NCBI GenBank assembly: GCA_002421995.1
Contig: DISP01000245.1
Location: 1 to 7,169, forward strand
DNA: 7,169 bases
Source of the DNA: Bacteroidales bacterium UBA6207
GTDB taxonomy: Bacteria; Bacteroidota; Bacteroidia; Bacteroidales; F082
Reading direction: 5' to 3'
Part shown: piece by piece, positions 1 to 6,426 of the stretch
Position numbering within the stretch: the stretch's first letter is position 1
Layout: each line of letters begins with the position of its first letter
Made by a program: the position numbers and the translations under genes
Notes under the pieces: model-generated
Databases searched by the model: none
What the model saw: only the letters and a program-made list of their open reading frames with translations
Told to the model about the DNA's origin: nothing

Positions 1-772
1 CCTTCACAAAGCGCGGGTCGAGGATGGGAAGGTAGCGCCTGGCATAAGCATGCATCTCGGCTTCTTCGAGTGGCACAAAACCATAAATTTCGGCATAAGC
101 TTCGTTGATCAGGCGGAAGATGGGTACCACCCAGGGTTTGAGGGCTTTGCGCTGCGTAAACTCAAGCAGGCGGAAGGCGTTGTTTTCGAGCAAGCGGCGG
201 CTTATCTCTGCAAAGCGTTCACCATCAGGCTGTTCAACTGGCATGAGGTATGAAACAAGGTCCACTTCTTTTGTGAAACCCAGTCGTTCTAAGAATGCAG
301 GCAGCCATGGAAAGTTGTAATTGGTGGCAAGAACCACCTGTTGGTCGAAGCCTTCGATGAGCATCCCTTGTGGGTCTTTGTCGGAGAATCCCAGCGGGCC
401 GACGAGCCGGCTCATGCCTTTTTCTTTGGCCCATTGGCTCACAAAGGAAATGAGTGCTTCGGCAATTGCAAAGTCGTTGTAGCATTCAAGAAAGCAGAAA
501 CGTGCATTGGTTTCGCCGCGACTTTGGTTGTAGCGGGTGTTGATGATGCCCATGATGCGCCCGACGACCTTTTTGCCCTCCCAGGCAAGGGCCAGCACCA
601 CTTCGGCTGTTTGAAAAGCTTTGTTTTTGTTTTTATCGAAAAACTTCCTGTCGTCCATATAGAGCGGATGAACCCATTCGGGATGATCATGGTGAATTTT
701 CTCGGGCAGATATACGAAGCTGCGCCATTGCCTGCGGTTCGAAACCTCACTTATGTGGAGAGACATAGTCAT
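1..772 (-). CDS. GNAT-fold protein (YghO-like), partial at its C-terminus
   Basis: An open minus-strand frame runs from ATG at 772 off the left edge, giving 257 complete codons; the C-terminus lies outside the window. The N-terminal part has the pattern I associate with large Bacteroidota proteins related to E. coli YghO: FVYLPEKIHHDHPEWVHPL (residues 19-37), an acyl-CoA-loop-like VVGRIMGIIN (69-78), then GPLGFSDKDPQGMLIEGFD (125-143) and a tyrosine/phenylalanine-rich stretch ending LERLGF (161-166). These point to an acetyltransferase fold. Substrate and activity are unknown, and catalysis has not been shown for this group as far as I know. Two in-frame ATGs occur, at 772 and 766. The second gives MSLHISEV and fits the usual family start at least as well, because a -7-like box lies only 9 bases upstream of the first. 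It is probably a single-gene unit, separated from the next gene upstream by a terminator. Confidence 0.8.
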   Translation of the reverse strand, partial: MTMSLHISEVSNRRQWRSFVYLPEKIHHDHPEWVHPLYMDDRKFFDKNKNKAFQTAEVVLALAWEGKKVVGRIMGIINTRYNQSRGETNARFCFLECYNDFAIAEALISFVSQWAKEKGMSRLVGPLGFSDKDPQGMLIEGFDQQVVLATNYNFPWLPAFLERLGFTKEVDLVSYLMPVEQPDGERFAEISRRLLENNAFRLLEFTQRKALKPWVVPIFRLINEAYAEIYGFVPLEEAEMHAYARRYLPILDPRFVK

Positions 773-781
773 ATTTTTATT

Positions 782-789
782 CAAAGTTA
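782..789 (-). promoter_or_regulatory. Candidate -7 box for the GNAT-fold gene
   Basis: On the minus strand this reads TAACTTTG, an exact match to the Bacteroidota -7 consensus TAnnTTTG. No exact TTTG lies 19-21 bases upstream; the nearest candidates are TTGG at 21 and ATTG at 22 bases. The box ends only 9 bases before the ATG at 772, so the implied 5' leader is only a few bases long, or the true start is the ATG at 766. Confidence 0.45.
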
Positions 790-897
790 ACGATAAATTC
801 ATTTGAAACACCAATGTAAAATCCTTCACGGTAAAAAACTGTCAATTGCCTTGAAATGCATCTTCAAGGGTGCAACTTAAGCTTATCCGGAGAAAAC

Positions 898-932
898 AAA
901 AAAAGCGCATCAGTCTTCTGATGCGCTTTTTT
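898..932 (-). terminator. Intrinsic terminator after the T9SS gene (symmetrical)
   Basis: A perfect 9-bp stem, GCGCATCAG (905-913) and CTGATGCGC (918-926), closes a TCTT loop. It is flanked by seven A on the left (898-904) and six T on the right (927-932), so it can act on either strand. On the minus strand it lies about 25 bases after the stop of the T9SS protein gene and ends that transcript before the GNAT-fold gene. Confidence 0.9.
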
Positions 933-955
933 GAAAGCTTTGTTGAAGCAAGGTA

Positions 956-2860
956 TTATCTCACAACAAATTTGCGGGTTTCTTTGTAACCGTCAATGGT
1001 GATGGTGCAGAAGTAAACGCCTGTGTTCAGGTCGCTTACGTTTACACTGATGCGGTTCATTCCGGTAACCATATTGTTGATGGTTTGGTTGTGAACACGC
1101 TGACCTGTGATGGTGTGCACGCTTACTTCAGCATTCTTTGATGATTTGCTGAGGTTCACATCAATATTCATTTCATTGTTTACAGGGTTAGGATAAACAG
1201 ATGAAATTTCAGTTACAGGATTTACGTTTTCGTTTACGCCAATAACAACCGGAGTAACTTTTGCAACATAGATTTTGTTGTCCTGGTAAGCATGGTCATC
1301 ATCAAGGGCAAGACCAACAAGGTTGTCAGCTGAATACATGGCAAAGAAAGTTCCATCGTATGCAATTGGAGCACAGGTGGTTGAGTAAACTTCTTCGAAT
1401 AAGTGGAAGATTCCACCCGAGATGTTTTCATAAACAGGATACCAGCTTCCGTAGATGCCATCTTTGTATGTTACATACATGCTTCTGTAGTTCAACTCTT
1501 CGATCATCCTGGTTTCATCCATTGTGGAATAGAAAATGGAGATGCTTCCGTTGTTGTCAATAGCAATTGAAGGCTGGGTTGATAACCCGAGTGTGCGGTA
1601 AGCAAGAACGCCGGTTGATTCGATGTCAATTTCTCCATTGTTGTTGATGTCAGGCACCCAACCTACAACATTACCCATACCCAATGTTTCGAGGTATTCA
1701 GGATCAAGGGTTTTGTGAGGATTTGTTGGGTTTGTCGGGATTTGACCCATTGATTCATTCCAGTATCCGATTGCATCGGTAAAGGGGAAGTAGCTAAAGG
1801 TGGTGCCAACTTCTTCGTGTGTTACGCGTGAAGTTCCCCATACAATATGTACCATACCATTGTTGTCAATGGCAATATTGGATGAGTTGTCCGGTGCCCA
1901 AAGGGTATCAGTTGTAATTGTTGTATTAAAGTCGAATGATGGATATGGATGTTCCCAAACGACCGTTTTTGTCCAGGTTGCACCATTGTCAGTTGATTTG
2001 ATGAAGAATAAATCATACCAAGAGCTTGAGAAAAGAATAGCAACATTGTTACCATTGGTGGCAATCACATAATCATCAGCAGAAATATTCAAATTGTAAA
2101 AATTGACGTCAACTTCCGGTGGATCAGCCCAACCCTGCCAGGTTTGTCCGCCATCTTCTGAACGGTTATATTTTACATAATTAAGTGCTGTATTCGAAGC
2201 GTCCTGGTCGGCAGCGATCACATGTACGGTTTCATTTCCACGGTCAGAGCCTGTAGTTCCAACTCTTGGCCAAGTAAGTTCAAGGCCTGCTGGTTGATCA
2301 GGGATAATGCCGCGTTCAGTCCATGCACCGCTTCCTTTTGTTTCTCTGCTGTAAGCATAAATTCCGAATGGAGTGCCACCATGCGAAACTAGGAACTCAC
2401 CATTTGAACCGAGTGGTGCAATTGAGGGCCATCCGGAACGGAACGGCTCAACGCGTGCAGTTGGTTGTGCACCCCAGCTGCTGCCATTGTAATAGTTGTA
2501 GCCGGCACCACGATCCGGGAACGAAGGAGCTGAAGCTACACCCCATGTGGCTACGGCGGCCAGTGAACCATCAGGCCATGCTACCATACGGTTACCAATG
2601 CTGGCGTTTGTTTGCAGGTCATACTGTGTGACCATGATAACTGCATCTGATACTCCGTTTGCGCCTTTGTTTGTAACTGCCTGAACAATATTGGTTTCGG
2701 GAGTGAAACTCATTTCGGCAACTTTTGCCTCTTTGTAATTGATCAGCGAAGTTTTTACAGCCTTGTTGGCATCTGGATGTTTAAGTTTTTTGTATCCATT
2801 TTGGGCAAATGCGCCTGCGGATACAGCTAATGCTAAGGAAAAAAGTACAAATTTTCTCAT
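956..2860 (-). CDS. T9SS-secreted protein with Asp-box repeats and type A sorting domain
   Basis: This is a 634-residue protein with three visible parts. Residues 1-20 are a Sec signal peptide, probably cut after AFA at Q20. The central part (about 60-540) contains two Asp-box motifs of the sialidase/BNR beta-propeller type, SEDGGQTW (234-241) and STDNGATW (289-296). It also holds recurrent SIAIDNNG-like strands (328-335, 431-438) and one calcium-loop-like DINNNGEIDIES (404-415). The last ~80 residues are a T9SS type A sorting domain, with YPNPVNNEMNI (556-566), the GQRV turn (586-589), LNTGVYF (611-617) and the terminal KFVVR. The product should cross the outer membrane by T9SS and be released or anchored at the surface after removal of this domain. 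I see no catalytic residues that would establish sialidase activity; an extracellular propeller of unknown ligand is the safe call. It is a single-gene unit with its own promoter (2898-2929) and terminator (898-932). Confidence 0.9.
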   Translation of the reverse strand: MRKFVLFSLALAVSAGAFAQNGYKKLKHPDANKAVKTSLINYKEAKVAEMSFTPETNIVQAVTNKGANGVSDAVIMVTQYDLQTNASIGNRMVAWPDGSLAAVATWGVASAPSFPDRGAGYNYYNGSSWGAQPTARVEPFRSGWPSIAPLGSNGEFLVSHGGTPFGIYAYSRETKGSGAWTERGIIPDQPAGLELTWPRVGTTGSDRGNETVHVIAADQDASNTALNYVKYNRSEDGGQTWQGWADPPEVDVNFYNLNISADDYVIATNGNNVAILFSSSWYDLFFIKSTDNGATWTKTVVWEHPYPSFDFNTTITTDTLWAPDNSSNIAIDNNGMVHIVWGTSRVTHEEVGTTFSYFPFTDAIGYWNESMGQIPTNPTNPHKTLDPEYLETLGMGNVVGWVPDINNNGEIDIESTGVLAYRTLGLSTQPSIAIDNNGSISIFYSTMDETRMIEELNYRSMYVTYKDGIYGSWYPVYENISGGIFHLFEEVYSTTCAPIAYDGTFFAMYSADNLVGLALDDDHAYQDNKIYVAKVTPVVIGVNENVNPVTEISSVYPNPVNNEMNIDVNLSKSSKNAEVSVHTITGQRVHNQTINNMVTGMNRISVNVSDLNTGVYFCTITIDGYKETRKFVVR

Positions 2861-2897
2861 AACGGATAAGTTTTGTGTTACTAATAATTAGTCAGTG

Positions 2898-2929
2898 CAA
2901 AAATATTAAAATTTAAATAGCTGTGCAAA
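2898..2929 (-). promoter_or_regulatory. Bacteroidota-type promoter of the T9SS protein gene
   Basis: On the minus strand, TTTG (2929-2926) is followed after exactly 20 bases by TATTTTTG (2905-2898). This matches both consensus boxes (TTTG and TAnnTTTG) and the 19-21 bp spacing known for the primary sigma factor of this phylum. It would give a 5' leader of about 30 bases before the ATG at 2860. Both boxes sit in copies of the same 9-mer, TTTTTGCAC. Confidence 0.75.
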
Positions 2930-3030
2930 AAATAAAAAAAAATGTTTGGGGATTTCGTATAGCTGAAACAAAACACAATTAAGAAAGAAACGAAAAGTTA
3001 AGCATGTTTAAAAAATAAAAACATAACCAA

Positions 3031-3639
3031 TCATTTTGATAAAAATTGATTTAAAAAATTAAGATAGGAAACCAAACGTTTTGAATTGTCGTCCACAACA
3101 AATGGAAAATTTATTTCACCTCTTACATAATAGAATAATAAAATATTATCTACAAATCTAAATCGTAGCTTTAACGTCGAATTATAAACAGGATATATAT
3201 CCAAATTAGTTTCGATGACCATTTGTTTAAATTCAGCATGACTTTCAAAATTTGCAAGTACAATTATATCTTTAATACCTGAACTTTTCAAATCATCTAA
3301 TAATCTTTTTAACTTTTTTACATTACATTCCGTGCAACTTATTTCATCAATATATAATACTAACACATTCTTGTTGATTATTTCTGAAAGATTGACTTCA
3401 TTGTCATTAATATCATAAATTAGAAAATCATTTGTTAAAAATTGTTTTTGCAAAAAGTATTCCTCTGGATGAATCTCAGAAAAATCAATCAAATTCTCGT
3501 TTAAATTTTTAGTTGACAAACTCGTATTTAGGTAATTTAACATTTCCTTTTTTAGCATTCGATTAAGATAAACCTGATAAATATTAGCAATAAGTAGTGC
3601 AATTACAATTATATTAATTAGTTTTAACTTTGGCCACAT
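3031..3639 (-). CDS. Membrane-anchored thioredoxin-like protein with CTEC motif
   Basis: This is a 202-residue protein. Residues 6-25 form one hydrophobic N-terminal helix, preceded by lysines, so the rest should face the periplasm. After a 40-residue linker comes a thioredoxin-like pattern: a strand (NVLVLYIDE, 91-99), then CTEC (102-105) at the start of a Lys/Leu-rich helix, then strand DIIVLAN (124-130) and a helix with EFKQMV. The motif layout resembles TlpA/ResA-type thiol-disulfide proteins and the redoxin-like proteins I associate with propeller and NVEALA loci in Bacteroidota. The family is not named with certainty. The proline expected before the fourth strand of a thioredoxin fold is not obvious: the likely position (DNILLFYYV, 164-172) has none. 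The start ATG lies one base after the stop of the propeller gene (TGA-A-ATG) and no Shine-Dalgarno is visible, so translational coupling is likely. A substrate or electron donor cannot be named. Confidence 0.75.
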   Translation of the reverse strand: MWPKLKLINIIVIALLIANIYQVYLNRMLKKEMLNYLNTSLSTKNLNENLIDFSEIHPEEYFLQKQFLTNDFLIYDINDNEVNLSEIINKNVLVLYIDEISCTECNVKKLKRLLDDLKSSGIKDIIVLANFESHAEFKQMVIETNLDIYPVYNSTLKLRFRFVDNILLFYYVRGEINFPFVVDDNSKRLVSYLNFLNQFLSK

Positions 3640-3640
3640 T

Positions 3641-4783
3641 TCATTTAAGTTTTAATAATATGACAATTGGGGTTTCGTTTTCTGTGATTCTCAAACTATC
3701 AATCTTTACAAAAGTATCTTCTTCGATAATATCTATTTCTTTATTCCGAAATCTTTTCAATGTATTGGAGGGAATTTGGAATGCAAAGGAACCACTGAAT
3801 TGATCTATGCCGATACAATTTAAAGATTTGGAACCGAAAATATTATTGACTATATTTGTTGAATTGACGTTGATAAATCCATTATTTACCGTTTTGAATA
3901 AATAGTAAATCTCACTATCAACAGAATATTTTAGTATGTAATTATCTTTAACAATATTAAAAGCAAGAATTGTTGTATTTGAAATAGTATTTTGTTTAAA
4001 ATAATTTGACGTATCCGAAATTTCTTTTAGATTTAATCCGGAAAAGTTAAATGCAAATTTGGGAGTAATTCCTTTACAACCAACTAAATATATTGTATCA
4101 TTCTGATATTTCATATAGTAGACATCATTTCCATCACTTAAAAATGAGTTTTTTATTTTCACATATTTATTATACCTCGAAGAAACAATTTTTTGAGCGA
4201 AAAGGTTATTATTTCTAATGGGCAATGATCTTACCATCGCAAAATCAGAAGTGAATCCTAAAGTTGATAGTGCATATGTATCGCACTCTGGTATTTTAAT
4301 GATCTCATTTACCTCTACTGAACCTAAAAATATCTCACTTATGATTTTGAATTTTTCAACTTGAGAATCCAATTTCAAAACGAGAAGTTGGTTTCCTTCA
4401 ATCAAAATATATAGGATATCTAATGCAAAATCACATTTTAAATCAATCGATTTAAATGAATCAGTTTGACTTAGCAAATCAGAAACATCAAGAATATGAT
4501 TTCCGTCTCTATTAAAAATAGAAACTTTGTTTGAATTTTCCCATAAAACAATTAAATATTTTTTTGTGAAACATATTTTATTAATCCGAAAACTATTAAA
4601 TTCGGGTTGTATTTTATGAAGTTTAATGTAAGAATAATCTACGCATAAATCGTGCAAATTAACATGTTCCCTTTGACTAAGTTCACGGATAGTAACATCT
4701 GTCAGTTCTACGACATTATTTTCATTACGACACGAGCTTAAACACATAAGTAAAACAACAGAAAACGTAAGATACTTGATCAT
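3641..4783 (-). CDS. 6-bladed beta-propeller lipoprotein
   Basis: This is a 380-residue protein starting at the ATG at 4783. The frame stays open upstream to a TTG at 4813, but that start would lie in the intercistronic hairpin and put ten extra residues before the signal peptide. Residues 1-18 are a lipoprotein signal ending in lipobox LSSC, so Cys18 should be lipidated. The mature protein opens with the edge strand of the 6-bladed beta-propeller family of Bacteroidota (DUF5128/DUF4934-like): VDYSYIKL (48-55), then strand pairs such as KVSIFNRDGNHI (86-97). It closes with the ETPIVILLKLK tail (370-380), equivalent to the usual NPvLviyklK ending. These are non-catalytic envelope proteins of unknown function, often encoded beside NVEALA peptides. 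Here the upstream gene is such a peptide and the downstream gene a thioredoxin-like protein, so the three are probably one operon. Base composition is very AT-rich, unlike both flanks. Confidence 0.85.
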   Translation of the reverse strand: MIKYLTFSVVLLMCLSSCRNENNVVELTDVTIRELSQREHVNLHDLCVDYSYIKLHKIQPEFNSFRINKICFTKKYLIVLWENSNKVSIFNRDGNHILDVSDLLSQTDSFKSIDLKCDFALDILYILIEGNQLLVLKLDSQVEKFKIISEIFLGSVEVNEIIKIPECDTYALSTLGFTSDFAMVRSLPIRNNNLFAQKIVSSRYNKYVKIKNSFLSDGNDVYYMKYQNDTIYLVGCKGITPKFAFNFSGLNLKEISDTSNYFKQNTISNTTILAFNIVKDNYILKYSVDSEIYYLFKTVNNGFINVNSTNIVNNIFGSKSLNCIGIDQFSGSFAFQIPSNTLKRFRNKEIDIIEEDTFVKIDSLRITENETPIVILLKLK

Positions 4784-4799
4784 AAATACATAAATAAAA

Positions 4800-4841
4800 G
4801 AGATACCAACCAAAAAGGAATTTCTTTAAGATTGGTATCTC
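4800..4841 (-). promoter_or_regulatory. Intercistronic hairpin between the peptide and propeller genes
   Basis: A perfect 10-bp inverted repeat, TTGGTATCTC (4832-4841) and GAGATACCAA (4800-4809), encloses a 22-base loop. In transcript sense the stem is followed directly by TTTTATTTATG, so it looks like a weak terminator or attenuator, or an RNA-stabilising processing site. It lies about 35 bases after the peptide stop and 16 bases before the propeller start. The likely effect is much more peptide mRNA than propeller/thioredoxin mRNA. Confidence 0.6.
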
Positions 4842-4876
4842 AATTGAGTATCAGTTAATTTGTAAGGAACGTGGGT

Positions 4877-5089
4877 TTAGCATGGTGCATTAACATTATG
4901 CGGTTCACAAAGATCACCGCTATAACTAAGCCTACATCCATAGTAAAGCATGCCGTCAGGACAACTTGTAAGGTACGTTCTGTATTTCATTGGTGGTGGA
5001 GCTTCTCCGGCATTTAAATTTTCCACTGAGAATACATTCAAAGCAGCAATTGAGAAGATTGCTACAACCCCGATTAGAAACTTTTTCAT
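4877..5089 (-). CDS. Small secreted NVEALA-like peptide with four evenly spaced cysteines
   Basis: This is a 70-residue protein. Residues 1-20 (MKKFLIGVVAIFSIAALNVF) form a basic-hydrophobic leader, followed by SVENLNAGEAPPP (21-33). That segment resembles the ENvEALA.GE region of Bacteroidota NVEALA peptides (PF14055), although the NVEALA letters themselves are not kept. The C-terminal part holds four cysteines at 43, 52, 61 and 70, each nine residues apart, the last being the final residue. NVEALA proteins generally pair such a leader with a short Cys-rich tail and are encoded near 6-bladed propeller genes, as here. The product is probably exported and could form two disulfides; cleavage may fall near GEA (28-30). 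It has its own -7 box and is the first gene of the AT-rich cassette. It could also be an unrelated Cys-rich secreted peptide. No biological activity can be assigned. Confidence 0.75.
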   Translation of the reverse strand: MKKFLIGVVAIFSIAALNVFSVENLNAGEAPPPMKYRTYLTSCPDGMLYYGCRLSYSGDLCEPHNVNAPC

Positions 5090-5146
5090 AACTTGATAGT
5101 TTATTTATTGCCTACTCTTTAAGCTTTTCGGCTTCCGCTGAAGTTA

Positions 5147-5154
5147 CAAAGATA
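5147..5154 (-). promoter_or_regulatory. Candidate -7 box for the Cys-peptide cassette
   Basis: The minus strand reads TATCTTTG, an exact TAnnTTTG match, 57 bases before the peptide ATG at 5089. The region 20 bases upstream has no good TTTG (it reads TTAAT), so an activator or a weaker promoter is possible. The implied leader of about 50 bases contains short GC-containing stems (CTTC/GAAG, AAGC/GCTT), unlike the AT-rich surroundings. Confidence 0.5.
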
Positions 5155-5307
5155 AGTACAAATTCATTTTAAGGATTAACTATATACCGAAAGAAGTTAA
5201 AAAATGTTAAGATTGTATTTTGACCATTTAATCACTACTATATCGCAGAATCAACAATTTTTTTGTTAGAGGTAGAAAGGGCTGTATGTTATTTAGTACT
5301 TCGAAAC

Positions 5308-6426
5308 CTATTCTGTGACTTTTTTCCTGTCGAAACTGAAGTTGTCGCTATCGAGGAAAACAGCGGTTTGACCGTTTTCGCCGGTGGCCTTGATAAGTTG
5401 TACGTCTTTATCGGTCAGAAAGTTATAGGCGCTCACCCCGCTGCTTGCCAGGTTCCAGAGGCTGAAGGTTTCTGCAGGTTTTCTGATACCTGCCGGTGCC
5501 TGCAGGCGTGCGAGTGCTTTGCTGAAGAGGTTTCCGGCTACCCTTTCAGTTGCGTTTCGGTGGCGCTGCGGTGCAAACTCAGGCATTTGCTCCAGGATTG
5601 AAGCAAGCGCGAGCCGCTCGTCAAGGCTCGGCTCGTAATACATGAAATGGGTTTCGTTCAGGCTGAGGTTCAGCTGTATCAGGCCGTTGCCATTGGGCAT
5701 GGGTGGCAGCGCAGATTGTCGCGGAGCATTGCTTTGCTTTTTTGCAGGAGTGGAAGAAGTATTCTTGCTTTTTCCGGTCTTTTGCGGTGTTTTCTTTGTT
5801 GCTGCTGAATTTTCACCAGGTGCTGCTCCCTTTTCCTTTGCTGTATCGAGGCTTTCGGACTTGGCCGGAAGTTGATCCTCCGGATGGTTTTCAACCACCG
5901 ACAGCTGCAACATTTCCGGTTGTTGCAGGCTGTCAACACGCATAAACCACCAGCCCCAGCCAATCAGCAGTGCAATTGCTGCTGCCACACCAAGCGTCTG
6001 CAACTGCCTGCCATGGAGCAGAAACAGCGGGCGCATCAATTTATGTTTGCCAGGAAAAACGATACTTCTGTCAGGTTTCAGAAAAACAAGGGCATAATAC
6101 TTCCAGCTTTTTTGTGCTTCAGGGTTGTTAGTGAGGTAGTTGTGAAGGTGTTTGAGCGCGTTGTCAGTGGCAAGGCCTTCGTGCGCGGCAATCATTGCTT
6201 CGTCGGCATCGAATTGTTCTGATGGAATACTATGCAGCATTTCCTTGTCGGGAAAGTGCAGCTCGCCGGCAGTGAGCACAGGCAGTGAGGAGGTGAGCTG
6301 TAGCCAGCTTCCGAGTTCGGGATGGCTGTCAATGAATGCTTTGAGCAATGCCGATTGCTGTTTGCTCAGGCGACCATCAATTTGGTCGAGCAGAAAAGCC
6401 TCGTAGTTGTGTTTATTTATTGTCAT
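5308..6426 (-). CDS. Membrane-spanning anti-sigma-like protein
   Basis: This 372-residue protein probably binds and inhibits the sigma factor encoded just upstream. Residues 1-66 have the Bacteroidota anti-sigma pattern (NYEAFLLDQIDGRLS, then SHPEL, then FPDKEML). A second copy follows at residues 83-131 (HEGLATDN, NNPEA, FPGKHKLM), offset by 66 residues without gaps. No Cys/His zinc-binding motif is present. One transmembrane helix spans about 145-162, so the duplicated domain should be cytoplasmic. The periplasmic side has a Lys/Ser/Pro/Ala-rich linker (about 185-240) and then a compact C-terminal domain (about 245-372) that I do not recognise. Its start overlaps the sigma stop (ATGA), which indicates translational coupling. 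The sensor role of the C-terminal part is inferred from topology and operon position. Confidence 0.8.
   Translation of the reverse strand: MTINKHNYEAFLLDQIDGRLSKQQSALLKAFIDSHPELGSWLQLTSSLPVLTAGELHFPDKEMLHSIPSEQFDADEAMIAAHEGLATDNALKHLHNYLTNNPEAQKSWKYYALVFLKPDRSIVFPGKHKLMRPLFLLHGRQLQTLGVAAAIALLIGWGWWFMRVDSLQQPEMLQLSVVENHPEDQLPAKSESLDTAKEKGAAPGENSAATKKTPQKTGKSKNTSSTPAKKQSNAPRQSALPPMPNGNGLIQLNLSLNETHFMYYEPSLDERLALASILEQMPEFAPQRHRNATERVAGNLFSKALARLQAPAGIRKPAETFSLWNLASSGVSAYNFLTDKDVQLIKATGENGQTAVFLDSDNFSFDRKKVTE

Noticed and set aside
341..790. A 149-codon plus-strand open frame at the left end
   Set aside because: It lies antisense to the well-supported GNAT-fold gene, whose minus-strand translation shows family motifs throughout. 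The plus-strand product has no recognisable pattern.
1261..1563. Plus-strand Cys/His-rich open frame inside the T9SS gene, superficially zinc-finger-like
   Set aside because: It is a shadow of the minus-strand coding sequence, which is continuous from signal peptide to sorting domain.
3004..3024. Possible terminator for the cassette: ATGTTT and AAACAT around an A-rich loop
   Set aside because: The stem has six pairs with a single G:C pair and is too weak to support. No better terminator is visible between 2930 and 3030.
3019..5262. Mobile element carrying the AT-rich cassette
   Set aside because: I found no transposase, integrase, terminal inverted repeats or target duplications at its edges. 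Composition alone supports possible transfer, not a named element.
5253..5266. AACAA / TTGTT hairpin after the anti-sigma gene
   Set aside because: It is a five-pair AT-rich stem with no U-run following it in transcript sense, so I cannot call it a terminator.
5263..5601. A plus-strand Cys-rich 112-codon open frame
   Set aside because: It is antisense to the C-terminal part of the anti-sigma-like gene. Its cysteines come from reverse-complemented Ala/Gly/Thr codons, and it has no start context or family pattern.
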